DNA from: Rickettsiaceae bacterium
Lineage (GTDB): Bacteria > Pseudomonadota > Alphaproteobacteria > Rickettsiales > UBA6187
NCBI GenBank assembly: GCA_021323415.1
Contig: JAJONM010000003.1
Location: 1-51,097 of the forward strand
Reading direction: 5' to 3'
Length of the DNA: 51,097 nucleotides
Below, piece by piece: positions 1 through 8,626 of this stretch. Both the position numbers and the translations under genes were made by a program. The notes beneath the pieces are model-generated. The model was given only the letters and a program-made list of their open reading frames with translations, had not been told where the DNA came from and made no database searches. Numbering within the stretch: position 1 is the first letter of the stretch; each line of letters begins with the position of its first letter.

Positions 1-1
1 A

Positions 2-451
2 GCTTCTAAACTACGCAAAATCGCAAAAAACGTTGTAATAAAATTACCACTTACCTGGGATGGAATTAAAGCTTGTAAGGCACTAACTGATGATGGCGTA
101 AAAGTAAATGTTACTTTGTGCTTTTCAGCAAACCAGGCAATCCTGGCAGCAAAAGCTGGCGCTACTTACATTTCACCGTTTGTTGGAAGATTAGATGATA
201 TGGGTCAGGATGGGCTTAACCTTATAGGTGAAATCTGCCAGATTTATTCACAATATCCTGCGTTTGAAACTGAAGTTCTGGTGGCCTCAATCCGTCACCC
301 TATCCATTTATCAGAAAGCGCAAAAATGGGCGCACATGTTGCAACATTGCCACCAAAAGTGATTAAGCAATTATTTTACCATCCACTGACTGAAAAAGGG
401 TTGGCGCAGTTTTTAGCTGACTGGGAAAAAACTAAACAGACTATTGTATAG
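2..451 (+). CDS. Transaldolase / fructose-6-phosphate aldolase family, 5'-truncated by window edge
   Basis: The reading frame is already open at base 2, so the first residues lie outside the window. The visible 149 codons match the small class-I transaldolase/FSA (MipB/TalC) family, (beta/alpha)8 enzymes using a Schiff-base lysine. The lysine is seen in [11 protein letters not shown] (K at bases 56-58), followed by LCFSANQA and the phosphate-binding segment [11 protein letters not shown]. The protein would act in the cytosol in the non-oxidative pentose phosphate pathway. A fsa/tal gene next to xerC is common in Alphaproteobacteria. Transaldolase and F6P aldolase activities cannot be separated from this fragment. 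The C-terminus, ending at TAG 449-451, looks complete. Confidence 0.88.
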   Translation, partial: ASKLRKIAKNVVIKLPLTWDGIKACKALTDDGVKVNVTLCFSANQAILAAKAGATYISPFVGRLDDMGQDGLNLIGEICQIYSQYPAFETEVLVASIRHPIHLSESAKMGAHVATLPPKVIKQLFYHPLTEKGLAQFLADWEKTKQTIV

Positions 452-454
452 TGG

Positions 455-475
455 TTAGTAACTAGTGGCTTGTGA
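455..475. repeat. Copy of the 'actagtggc' intergenic repeat at the xerC 5' end
   Basis: Bases 461-475 (actagtggcttgtga) are identical to 14713-14727 in the mdh-rho gap. The only start codon left for xerC (GTG 472) lies inside this copy, so the repeat occupies the place where the xerC 5' coding sequence is expected. Confidence 0.6.
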
Positions 476-1289
476 ACCAAGGTGATATTTATAGCTTTCT
501 GGAATTCCTTACTAATTACAAAGGAGAACAGATAACACTATATATGCTAGAAAAGCTTGCTGTGCGCGATTTCAGAGCATGGCTTGCTATGCGGCATAAA
601 AGTGAATTTACCTTTAAATCCACCGCACGGGCCTTTTCTACTATACGTAGTTTCTATACTTTCTTAGATAAACAAGAAATAGCGCGTAACCACGCAGTAT
701 TTAACGTTTCAATACCAAAGATAGGCAAGGCGTTGCCAAAAGCTTTAGATAGCGAGGAGGCCTTAGAGGCAACCAATATAATAGAATCATTGTCACTAAA
801 AGACTGGACAGGCAAACGTGACTTTGCGCTACTGATGCTGATTTATGGATGCGGCCTGCGTATTAGTGAGGCGCTAGGATTAAAATGCAAAGATGTTACC
901 CATGGAGAAACCTTGCGTATTTTGGGCAAGGGCAATAAACAGCGCGAGTTACCAGTTATCCCTCAAATTAAACAGGCGATAGCAGATTACCAAAAAATTT
1001 GCCCTTATAAACAGCAACCGGATGACTTTTTATTTTTGGGAGCACAAGGCAAGCAACTTCGCGCCGAGGTTTTTAGAAAACAATTGCAGAGTTTGCGCAA
1101 TGTTTTGGGACCACCACTCCGCACGCATTTAGGCATAGCTTTGCTACGCATCTTTTGCAGGGAGGAGGTGACTTGCGCAGTATTCAGGAACTTTTAGGCC
1201 ATGCCAGCCTTTCTACTACGCAAGTTTATACCAAAATAGACAGCAAGCAGTTGCTTAATATCTACGAGAAGAGCCGCCCTCGCGATTAA
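472..1289 (+). pseudogene. xerC: Broken xerC (tyrosine recombinase): missing N-terminus and one frameshift
   Basis: XerC-type recombinase, normally about 300 residues, which with XerD resolves chromosome dimers at dif. The first frame runs from GTG 472 through the core-binding domain to YGCGLRISEAL (catalytic Arg at codon 130) and LGKGNK (Lys). Near 1107-1112 the match jumps to the next frame, which reads [31 protein letters not shown] and STTQVYTK, ending at TAA 1287-1289. All the later catalytic residues (H-x-x-R, H, Y) sit in the second frame, so one base appears to be missing. About 25-30 N-terminal residues of the SAM-like domain are also absent, because an in-frame stop (463-465) and a dispersed repeat lie directly upstream. 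Decay is more likely than sequencing error, but the frameshift alone could be an error. Confidence 0.85.
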
Positions 1290-2253
1290 TACTTTTACTA
1301 AACACATTCTGGTTTTTTTCTTCTGAGCTCGTTTCTTCGTATGTTGAAGAAGAGCTACTAGAAATCTTTCTTTTTGCTCTCTCTTGTAAATCCTTAAAAG
1401 CAGATTCATCATCCCCCAATGAAGCAAGAGGAGAATTGGTTCTCATAGTAGGTGATTTTGCTTCGATATAATCTTTTCTGTTTGGTAATTGATACTCCCC
1501 TTTAGGAAACGATGTCTTTCTAACAGGAGATCCGTTACTAATACCCGATTCTGTGCCTGGAGCCGAACTATCATTATGTAACGGCCTCGTGTGCTTCAAC
1601 GGGACTGATTTACTAATAGCCTTCGGTATTATTTCCTGCCATCCATTCCCTTTACCTATTTTTTCCTGCCACGCTGGGAAAGGTGTAAAATTACCATAAG
1701 GATTTTCTGGATCTTGAGGTCTTTTAAATTTTATTGTAATCGCAGGAGACGCTCCAAGTTTTTGTGAGCCGGAGTCTTTTTCATCCTCTTCTTCTGATAT
1801 TTCTGAGCTTCTATCCGAAAAATCCGATTCATAATGTTTTTCCGAAATACTGCTACCCTCTCCTAAGAAAATAGAATCTTCATCTCTAAATATATCATCA
1901 TCTCCTTCAATCTCTTTTGACTTTGCTATTGATGGGACTTCTTTATCCTTGCTAAATTTATTAGGTAACTCATTTTCACTTCCTACAAATGCCTCTTCAG
2001 GACTATCGTAATCACTATCTTCCAACACTACTTCTTCTTTAATTTCCGGCAACGATGAGCGGCTTAATGGATTTACTACAGTATTAGTATTATTGACCTG
2101 ACGGAAAGCCGGCGTATTTGTAGCTATAGGTGTTGATACCGGACGCGCCGATATCTGTGATATATCTTCATCAAAATTAAATATTTCCGCTTCTTCACTT
2201 AAGCTTCTGCTTAAGAACTTTTTGCCTTGTTCAAATTTTTTTTCATTACTCAT
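1255..2253 (-). CDS. Hypothetical protein, low-complexity, Ser/Glu-rich (332 aa)
   Basis: I do not recognise this protein. It starts [20 protein letters not shown] and has no signal peptide or membrane segment. Most of it is polar and probably disordered, with acidic runs near residues 70-85 and 150-160, a proline-containing middle (around 175-200) and a serine tract near residue 300 before a basic tail. Its end overlaps the antiparallel tail of the broken xerC by 35 bases. It lies downstream of the 522-aa unknown protein on the same strand, separated by 90 bases, so the two may be co-transcribed. Both begin MSN-x-K and carry Ser-rich C-terminal regions. Such composition is seen in some secreted effector-like proteins of host-associated bacteria, but nothing here proves secretion. 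Confidence 0.6.
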   Translation of the reverse strand: MSNEKKFEQGKKFLSRSLSEEAEIFNFDEDISQISARPVSTPIATNTPAFRQVNNTNTVVNPLSRSSLPEIKEEVVLEDSDYDSPEEAFVGSENELPNKFSKDKEVPSIAKSKEIEGDDDIFRDEDSIFLGEGSSISEKHYESDFSDRSSEISEEEDEKDSGSQKLGASPAITIKFKRPQDPENPYGNFTPFPAWQEKIGKGNGWQEIIPKAISKSVPLKHTRPLHNDSSAPGTESGISNGSPVRKTSFPKGEYQLPNRKDYIEAKSPTMRTNSPLASLGDDESAFKDLQERAKRKISSSSSSTYEETSSEEKNQNVFSKSINREGGSSRRY

Positions 2254-2343
2254 ATATTATATCCTTAATATTTGTATCAAAGAAGGATAAAGATTTAAAC
2301 CTTACCCTAAGAAACTCTACAGGAACCGTTCATTAGAAAAATT

Positions 2344-3912
2344 CTATAATTTTAAATGACCGCCATTTCCACTTGAACTGGTCCGTGAGCTGGACGAACT
2401 ACGTGCACTCGGGCTACTGCTTATAGATCTTACATGAGCACCGGGACCGCTGGCAGACGCTGAATTTGCTGTGCTTAACACATCTAAATCATCCATGGCA
2501 AATATAGCTAAGTAACTTGAGTCATCGCCAGCAATCGGAGGCACATTAGCTGAAGAGACCTCCGCCTCACTAATTTTAGGGTTTATTGGCAAATCGTTAT
2601 CGGAGGCATTTAAAGACCTTCCATTGCTACTTATACGATCTACCCATTTCGACATTGTTTGAGGACTAACAGATTTGTATTCCTGGTATGATTTCAATAT
2701 CATTTCTGGAGAAAGATCTGATAGCGCCGTCTTATCAAAGGATAACTGAATGCAATTATCTGCTTTTATAACAGAACATGTAGAATCTGATTCAGGCTTA
2801 TTATTTATAGCATCCGCAAACTTTTTCATATTATTTACAAAAGCTGCTTTTTCCTCATCTGTTTGAAATTTTTCTAGCGGCAAAGACATGTCTGTTGACA
2901 CACTTTTTGCACCAAGTTCTGATTCAAATTCTACCAAATCACAGGCATTTAAGATTTTTTTATGTAACTTAGGGTATGCTAGTTTTAATTGCTCTTGAAA
3001 TACCGCTCTTAATTCTTGTCTAAACTCAGCTAGTTTGCTTGTTGGCTTATCATGCACTTCTTCAAAATTAATATTAAGTTTCTTACAGAAATTTTTAAAT
3101 AATGAAAAATCAATCTTTTGGATTTCCGGAACTAGATTTTTTAAACTAACATCAATAGTTTGCGCCTTTTCATTTCTGGTAAAATCCATAATGTTTTGGG
3201 TTTGATTCTCGTCTTTACTAAAACATTGTATCCCAGAACGAGCCGCTTTTAATGCATCAAGAAATATTCTATACTCATCTGGTGTCAACTCTGGCAGTGA
3301 TACCGAAAACTTACAATCGCTATTGTTTACATTAAAATCGTAAACTTCTTCCATTTTTTGATAAAATTCGGCGAAAACCTTTTTTACTACCGAATTAAAA
3401 ATTTCTTTTCTTTCGGGTTTTATAGTGTTTCTTTCTTCTCTTTGTTTTTTATCCGCCTCATTTTTCTCTTGCTTTTCATTTTTCCCGTTAAACAGGGCAT
3501 CAGAAAAGCGACCTACTAAACCAGTAGTATAATTTTTATTTTTTATATTTGCTTTGAGACTTATTGAGTTTTCGTTTGCCGAACACGAAAATGTAATGGA
3601 TTCATTTCTTTCAAGATTTAACTTTTCTGGAATTTTTTTTAGTTCGCTTATTAAAGCAGCATTAAGTGATATAGCCTCATCTTCATTAAACGTTATTTTT
3701 ATCTCTTTATTGCATAATTTATTTTGATCTGCGTCATTTATGTTATCGTTATCTTTTTGTACAACTGCTAACTGTAATTTTAACCTTTCAAAGAAATTTT
3801 CCGCTCTTGCTCTTACATTTGGTAAAAGTTCGGGAGATTTTCTTCCAGATGTAAAAAGTGGCGTAGATTGGCTTAAACCAGTACTAACTGAATAGTCTTT
3901 TTGATTAGACAT
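2344..3912 (-). CDS. Hypothetical protein with a three-fold internal repeat (522 aa)
   Basis: I do not recognise this family. By eye it contains three related units, each a charged helix followed by a strand-helix-strand segment: about residues 38-122, 170-258 and 296-394. Comparable segments are EIKITFNEDEAISL, KFSVSLPELTPDEYRIFLDAL and STDMSLPLEKFQTDEEKAAF, each followed about 35 residues later by a second hydrophobic strand (SISLKANI, TIDVSLKNL, CIQLSFDKTAL). A Lys/Glu-rich linker (143-170) separates units 1 and 2. The last 50 residues are Ser/Gly-rich and disordered. No signal peptide or membrane span is seen. It is followed on the same strand by another unknown protein with a Ser-rich end. 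Function unknown; the repeat assignment is my own alignment by eye. Confidence 0.65.
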   Translation of the reverse strand: MSNQKDYSVSTGLSQSTPLFTSGRKSPELLPNVRARAENFFERLKLQLAVVQKDNDNINDADQNKLCNKEIKITFNEDEAISLNAALISELKKIPEKLNLERNESITFSCSANENSISLKANIKNKNYTTGLVGRFSDALFNGKNEKQEKNEADKKQREERNTIKPERKEIFNSVVKKVFAEFYQKMEEVYDFNVNNSDCKFSVSLPELTPDEYRIFLDALKAARSGIQCFSKDENQTQNIMDFTRNEKAQTIDVSLKNLVPEIQKIDFSLFKNFCKKLNINFEEVHDKPTSKLAEFRQELRAVFQEQLKLAYPKLHKKILNACDLVEFESELGAKSVSTDMSLPLEKFQTDEEKAAFVNNMKKFADAINNKPESDSTCSVIKADNCIQLSFDKTALSDLSPEMILKSYQEYKSVSPQTMSKWVDRISSNGRSLNASDNDLPINPKISEAEVSSANVPPIAGDDSSYLAIFAMDDLDVLSTANSASASGPGAHVRSISSSPSARSSSSSRTSSSGNGGHLKL

Positions 3913-4158
3913 AAAATCTCCGTTTATTTTTCATAAAAAAATTAATAATTACGCTATTATAAATTACGAATATTTGGCAAGTTAATCTTATGACGCAGTG
4001 CGAAAGCACAGCAAATTATAGCTTTTACACCTATCTATAGCAGAGCTAGCAGAATGGCGTTACAACCATTCGTTGAATTGTTAATAAAGGCAATAGTTCG
4101 CACTTGCGCTTTTAGTAATAAAACTATAAATAAACTTCATCTAGAATGAGGAAAAAAC

Positions 4159-5715
4159 ATGACAAATAAAATCACGCGCGCATTAATTTCTGTATCTGAC
4201 AAAACTGGCCTTAATAGGCTTGCACAATTCTTAAAGTCACAAAGTATAGAAATTCTCTCTACGGGAGGTACCGCAAAGGCTTTGCGCGAACAAGGGCTGC
4301 ACGTAGTTGATGTATCAGAGCATACTGGATTTCCAGAAATTATGGATGGGCGTGTGAAAACTTTACACCCTAAAGTTCATGGCGGCTTGCTTGCATGCCT
4401 TGATAATCCAGAACACCTAAAAGCGATGCAGGAAAACAAGATTGAACCAATTGGCCTTGTGATTGTTAACCTTTACCCCTTTGAACAAACTGTCGCACGT
4501 GGCGGAGAATTCCATGAAATTATAGAAAATATCGATATTGGCGGGCCATCTATGGTGCGTTCAGCAGCTAAGAACTTTGCCTTCACTACTATTATCACAT
4601 CTCATACTGATTATGACGAATTAATAGAAGAAATTAATGCAAATGGCGGTGCCACATCTGATGAATTTCGCCAAAAAATGGCCGCAAAGGCATTTGCACG
4701 CACTGGAGCTTATGATTCAGCTATCAGCACCTGGTTTGCAAAACAACAGGGCGAAGACTTCCCGCAAACCATGAACGTAACTGCTACGCTAAAGCAAGGC
4801 CTCCGCTACGGCGAAAATCCGCATCAGAAAGCCGCGTTCTATTCTATTAATAACGGTAAAGGCATTGCCAATGCTATCCAGTTGCAAGGCAAGGAACTTA
4901 GCTACAATAATATCAACGATGCTGATGCAGCATTGCAATTGGTGGCAGAATTTACCGAGCCTGCGGCTGTTATTATCAAACACGCAAATCCTTGTGGCGT
5001 TGCTATTGGCGATACAGTACTGGAAGCTTATACAAAAGCACTGGCATCCGACCCTGTAAGCGCATTTGGTGGGATACTAGCTTTCAACCGCACCCTTAAA
5101 GCGGATTTAGCAGAAGAGATCGCTAAGTTATTTGTTGAAGCGATTATAGTTCCTGATGCGGAAGAAGCCGCAAAAGATATTTTGTCGAAGAAAAAGAATG
5201 TGCGTTTATTATGCTATGGTAAGCAACCAGAGGCAAACTCCGAGATTTTGGTCAAATCTGTAATTGGCGGCTTCCTCGTGCAGGAGAGTGATGCTGAGGG
5301 CATTACCGAGGACGAACTAACGACCGTCACTAACCGCACACCTACCGATGCAGAAATCAAGGATTTATTGTTTGCGTTTAAGGTCTGTAAGCATGTTAAA
5401 TCTAACGCAATTGTGTTAGTAAAAAATAACGCAACAGTTGGAATCGGGGCGGGGCAGATGAGCCGCGTAGATTCATCACGCATTGCGGCTATTAAAGCGG
5501 CAGACTGCAAAGAGCATCCTGAGAGGGCAAAAGGCTCAGTGCTTGCATCGGACGCTTTCTTCCCATTTGCCGATGGCGTGTTGCAAGCTGCTGAAGCTGG
5601 CGTTACTGCGATAATCCAACCGGGCGGGTCAATCCGCGATGAGGAAGTTATTGCAGCTGCTAATCAGCATAATATTGCAATGGTGTTTACTGGAAAGAGG
5701 CATTTTCGCCATTAA
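4159..5715 (+). CDS. purH: Bifunctional AICAR transformylase / IMP cyclohydrolase
   Basis: Carries out the last two steps of purine synthesis, AICAR to FAICAR to IMP, in the cytosol. The 518-residue length is normal. The N-terminal MGS-like cyclohydrolase domain (about 1-195) shows [17 protein letters not shown] and [13 protein letters not shown]. The transformylase domain shows LRYGENPHQ near residue 215, the catalytic Lys-His pair in KHANPCG (K274, H275), [10 protein letters not shown] and [10 protein letters not shown]. The ATG at 4159 follows a gaggaaa ribosome-binding site. The gene stands alone on the plus strand and converges on lpd, with a hairpin between them. Confidence 0.97.
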   Translation: MTNKITRALISVSDKTGLNRLAQFLKSQSIEILSTGGTAKALREQGLHVVDVSEHTGFPEIMDGRVKTLHPKVHGGLLACLDNPEHLKAMQENKIEPIGLVIVNLYPFEQTVARGGEFHEIIENIDIGGPSMVRSAAKNFAFTTIITSHTDYDELIEEINANGGATSDEFRQKMAAKAFARTGAYDSAISTWFAKQQGEDFPQTMNVTATLKQGLRYGENPHQKAAFYSINNGKGIANAIQLQGKELSYNNINDADAALQLVAEFTEPAAVIIKHANPCGVAIGDTVLEAYTKALASDPVSAFGGILAFNRTLKADLAEEIAKLFVEAIIVPDAEEAAKDILSKKKNVRLLCYGKQPEANSEILVKSVIGGFLVQESDAEGITEDELTTVTNRTPTDAEIKDLLFAFKVCKHVKSNAIVLVKNNATVGIGAGQMSRVDSSRIAAIKAADCKEHPERAKGSVLASDAFFPFADGVLQAAEAGVTAIIQPGGSIRDEEVIAAANQHNIAMVFTGKRHFRH

Positions 5716-5720
5716 AAGTG

Positions 5721-5774
5721 GTGCAAGTGTAAGTAGTTAGTGCAAGTAACTTTTCTTTACTTGCACTTGCACAA
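5721..5774. repeat. 'gtgcaagt' repeat hairpin between purH and lpd
   Basis: Bases 5721-5744 are identical over 24 nt to 25857-25880, and 5727-5744 are identical over 18 nt to 35293-35310. The segment repeats the word gtgcaagt. It folds into a perfect 11-bp stem, 5739-5749 with 5757-5767 (arm agtgcaagtaa, 7-base loop). Between convergent genes it may act as a two-way terminator, although no long T tract follows. Confidence 0.7.
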
Positions 5775-5789
5775 ACAACCTGCCATATT

Positions 5790-7178
5790 TTACATATGGA
5801 TAGGCTTAAAGAACGTAGCCAATGCCGCTTCTTTCAAAGCCTCATTCAAATCAGGGTGCGAATGGCAAATACGTGCAATATCTTCTGATGATGCTTTATA
5901 AGCCATAGCAACTGAAGCTTCCCCGATTAGTGTTCCGGCCTGTGGTCCAATAATATGAACACCGAGCACTTCATCAGTATTTTTATCCGCCAGGATTTTT
6001 ACAAATCCATCAGTTTCATCAACTGTGCGTGCGCGGCTATTGGCCAGGAACGGGAATTTACCTTTGTTATATTCACGGCCTTCTGCCTTTAACTGCTCTT
6101 CAGTTTTTCCAATCATGGCAACCTCAGGGTGGGTATAAACAACGCTTGGCACCAGGTCATAATCCACATGGCCAGCTTGTCCTGCAAGAATCTCTGCAAG
6201 CGCTACGCCATCTTCTTCAGCTTTATGCGCAAGCATTGGGCCAGCGATTACATCGCCTATTGCATAAATTCCATCAACGCTGGTTTTAAAATGCCCGTCT
6301 GTTGCTATGCGTCCACGCTCATCGAGTTTCACTCCAACTTTATCTAGTCCCAAGCCTTCGGTATGAGGCTTACGGCCAATTGCAACCAACACCACATCAG
6401 CGCTTAATTTTTCAGCAGTTCCACCTTTTGCAGGCTCAACAGTTAAGTCTACGCCTTTAGCGCCAGCTTTTGCGGCTGTAACTTTACTGCCCAGCTTGAA
6501 TTTAATGCCTTGCTTATCAAGGATTTTCTGGAAAGTACTAGATACTTCATTATCCATAGGAGGCAGGATTTTATCCAGGAATTCTACTACGGTTACTTCA
6601 GAACCTAAGCGCCTCCATACAGACCCTAACTCCAGGCCAATTACACCACCACCGATTACCACTAATTTCTTTGGTGCAGATTTTAGGTGAATCGCTTCAT
6701 CAGAAGTAATAATCTGTTTTCCATCTACTTTTACGCCCGGCAGATTTACAATATCAGAACCAGTAGCGATAATAATATTCTTAGTTTTTAGGACTTCCTT
6801 GCCAACCGTAACTTCACCTTTAGCCGTGATTTTGCCGGCGCCTTTAACGTAAGTTACTTTATTTTTGGCAAATAGGCCTTCGATGCCTTTGGTAAGCCCC
6901 GCAACAATCTCGTCCTTATGCTTTTGCATAACTTTAACATCAACGGAAAGGCCAGTAGCTTTAATGCCGTGATTAGCAAAATTATGCGTCGCTTCTTCAT
7001 AAAGATGCGAAGAGTTTAGCAGTGCTTTAGATGGGATACAGCCAACGTTCAGGCACGTGCCGCCCAATGTACCGCGTTTTTCTACGCAAGCTACTTTTAA
7101 GCCCAACTGCGCGGCTTTAATCGCTGCTACATAACCACCAGGGCCACCACCTATTACTACTACATCAAAATCTGACAT
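5790..7178 (-). CDS. lpdA: Dihydrolipoamide dehydrogenase (E3)
   Basis: FAD-dependent E3 subunit that reoxidises dihydrolipoamide of 2-oxo acid dehydrogenases with NAD+. The 462-residue protein opens with a dinucleotide-binding GGGPGG motif (10-15) and the redox disulfide GGTCLNVGCIPSK (Cys42, Cys47). It has a second Rossmann motif, VIGGGVIGLELGSV, for NAD, the FAD segment YAIGDV, and the C-terminal catalytic His-Glu pair in HSHPDLNEA (H441, E446). It is the last gene of the mdh-suc cluster, so it most likely serves the 2-oxoglutarate complex, and perhaps pyruvate dehydrogenase too if no second copy exists elsewhere. Confidence 0.96.
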   Translation of the reverse strand: MSDFDVVVIGGGPGGYVAAIKAAQLGLKVACVEKRGTLGGTCLNVGCIPSKALLNSSHLYEEATHNFANHGIKATGLSVDVKVMQKHKDEIVAGLTKGIEGLFAKNKVTYVKGAGKITAKGEVTVGKEVLKTKNIIIATGSDIVNLPGVKVDGKQIITSDEAIHLKSAPKKLVVIGGGVIGLELGSVWRRLGSEVTVVEFLDKILPPMDNEVSSTFQKILDKQGIKFKLGSKVTAAKAGAKGVDLTVEPAKGGTAEKLSADVVLVAIGRKPHTEGLGLDKVGVKLDERGRIATDGHFKTSVDGIYAIGDVIAGPMLAHKAEEDGVALAEILAGQAGHVDYDLVPSVVYTHPEVAMIGKTEEQLKAEGREYNKGKFPFLANSRARTVDETDGFVKILADKNTDEVLGVHIIGPQAGTLIGEASVAMAYKASSEDIARICHSHPDLNEALKEAALATFFKPIHM

Positions 7179-7180
7179 TT

Positions 7181-7441
7181 TTATCCCTTAGCTTTTCTAT
7201 ATTTATAAATACCGTAAATACTTATCAAAACCCAGAATGCTTCCACAATAACAGAAGGCAGGTTCCAGAATTTAAACAAAGATGCCAGAATCAGAGATGA
7301 GCCTATAAGATTCAAAACCGAATATGACAACTGGTTACTTTTTATTTTGCCTGATTGCAGCAAAAAATAAGTAACGAGGATAAATGCAACTCCTAAAGTT
7401 CCGATCGCGTTAATCAGGAAGTCTATAGTTGCATCTTCCAT
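7181..7441 (-). CDS. Small membrane protein, CBU_0592-like family
   Basis: An 86-residue protein with about three hydrophobic segments (roughly 9-27, 38-56 and 62-78) and a basic C-terminal end, YKYRKAKG. The pattern (GTLGVAFILVTYFLLQSG, then an NLIGSS segment and an EAFWVLISIYGIY segment) resembles the CBU_0592-type small membrane protein family, whose function is unknown. It sits tightly between sucB (3 bases) and lpd (2 bases), so it is probably translated as part of the TCA operon. The family name is recognised by pattern only. Confidence 0.7.
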   Translation of the reverse strand: MEDATIDFLINAIGTLGVAFILVTYFLLQSGKIKSNQLSYSVLNLIGSSLILASLFKFWNLPSVIVEAFWVLISIYGIYKYRKAKG

Positions 7442-7444
7442 AGT

Positions 7445-8611
7445 TTATAAATCCAGCAACAACCTTTGCGGGTCTTCGATTGCTTCCTTAATTTTCACCA
7501 GGAATGTTACTGCCTCGCCACCATCAATAATCCTGTGGTCATAGGAAAGAGCAATATACATCATTGGACGGATTTTTACTTCGCCATTTATTGCCATTGG
7601 CCTATCCTGAATTTTGTGCAAGCCCAGAATACCAGTTTGTGGCGGGTTGATAATTGGAGTAGACAGCAGCGAGCCGTACACACCACCATTAGAGATTGTG
7701 AATGTACCACCAGTCATATCCTGCATAGTCAGTTGACCATCACGGGCTTTTTTACCAAGCGCCAAAATTGCAGCTTCAACACCTGCAAATGAAAGCTGGT
7801 CAACATCGCGCACTACCGGAACTACCAAACCTTGAGGAGTGCCAACTGCAACGCTGATATCGTAATAGTTTTTGTAAACAATCTCATCACCTTGGATTTC
7901 AGCATTTACTGCAGGGATGGCTTTCAGCGCATTTACAGAAGCTTTAGCAAAGAATGACATGAAGCCTAATTTCGCACCGTGCTTATCAAAGAAATCGTCT
8001 TTGTATTTATTACGCAGCGCCATAACGTTAGTCATATCTACTTCATTGAAAGTAGTAAGGATTGCCGCAGTATTTTGTGATTCTTTAAGGCGCTGAGCAA
8101 TTTTTTGACGCAGCTTAGTCATGCGTACACGCTCTTCACGTGGGCCTGTTGGAGCAGCTTTAGTGCTACCAGACGCAGCAGCAAGCGCGTCACCTTTAGT
8201 TACGCGGCCATCTTTGCCAGTGCCAGAAGAAAGGCTTAAGTTATTTTCAGCCGATATTTTTGCAGCCGCTGGAGATAATACCGCACCGCCTGTTGCAGGT
8301 TTTGCAGCCGCTGGAGCCGGAGCTACCGCAGCTTTAGGAGCTGGAGCAGATGCCGCTCCTGCTGGTTTTGCAGCGTTTTTATCGATGCTTCCTAAAACAG
8401 CGCCAACTGCCACCGTGCTACCTTGCGCGACCTTTTGTTCTTTTATAACACCAGCCGTCGGAGCGTTTACTTCCAAAGTCACCTTATCGGTTTCCAGCTC
8501 TACTAACATTTCGTCAGCATTCACATAATCACCAACATTTTTAAACCATTTAGCAACAGTTGCCTCTGTAACTGATTCTCCAAGTGGTGGTACTTTTATC
8601 TCTACGCTCAT
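7445..8611 (-). CDS. sucB: Dihydrolipoamide succinyltransferase (E2 of 2-oxoglutarate dehydrogenase)
   Basis: Forms the core of the 2-oxoglutarate dehydrogenase complex and transfers succinyl groups from lipoyl to CoA. Domains in 388 residues: one lipoyl domain (1-76) with lipoylated Lys43 in ETDKVTLEV; an Ala/Pro hinge (77-108); a peripheral subunit-binding domain (about 110-148); and the catalytic domain with [10 protein letters not shown] (His359, Asp363) near the end. A single lipoyl domain and this C-terminus fit OdhB/SucB rather than the pyruvate E2. It is 15 bases downstream of sucA in the same operon. Confidence 0.96.
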   Translation of the reverse strand: MSVEIKVPPLGESVTEATVAKWFKNVGDYVNADEMLVELETDKVTLEVNAPTAGVIKEQKVAQGSTVAVGAVLGSIDKNAAKPAGAASAPAPKAAVAPAPAAAKPATGGAVLSPAAAKISAENNLSLSSGTGKDGRVTKGDALAAASGSTKAAPTGPREERVRMTKLRQKIAQRLKESQNTAAILTTFNEVDMTNVMALRNKYKDDFFDKHGAKLGFMSFFAKASVNALKAIPAVNAEIQGDEIVYKNYYDISVAVGTPQGLVVPVVRDVDQLSFAGVEAAILALGKKARDGQLTMQDMTGGTFTISNGGVYGSLLSTPIINPPQTGILGLHKIQDRPMAINGEVKIRPMMYIALSYDHRIIDGGEAVTFLVKIKEAIEDPQRLLLDL

Positions 8612-8626
8612 GGTAACTCCTTAAGT

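Noticed and set aside
472-1197. Reading xerC as an intact 241-residue gene ending at 1197
   Set aside because: The C-terminal part of that frame does not match recombinases, while the next frame gives the full HxxR...H...Y region to 1289; the frame is broken.
3913-4158. Riboswitch ahead of purH
   Set aside because: Only a weak inverted pair (agtgcgaa with ttcgcact) separated by about 90 bases is visible; it does not match a purine or other riboswitch core I know.
8121-8528. Long plus-strand open frame opposite sucB (also 33716-34351 opposite murA and 28880-29398 opposite hisF)
   Set aside because: These mirror well-recognised genes on the other strand and resemble no protein family.
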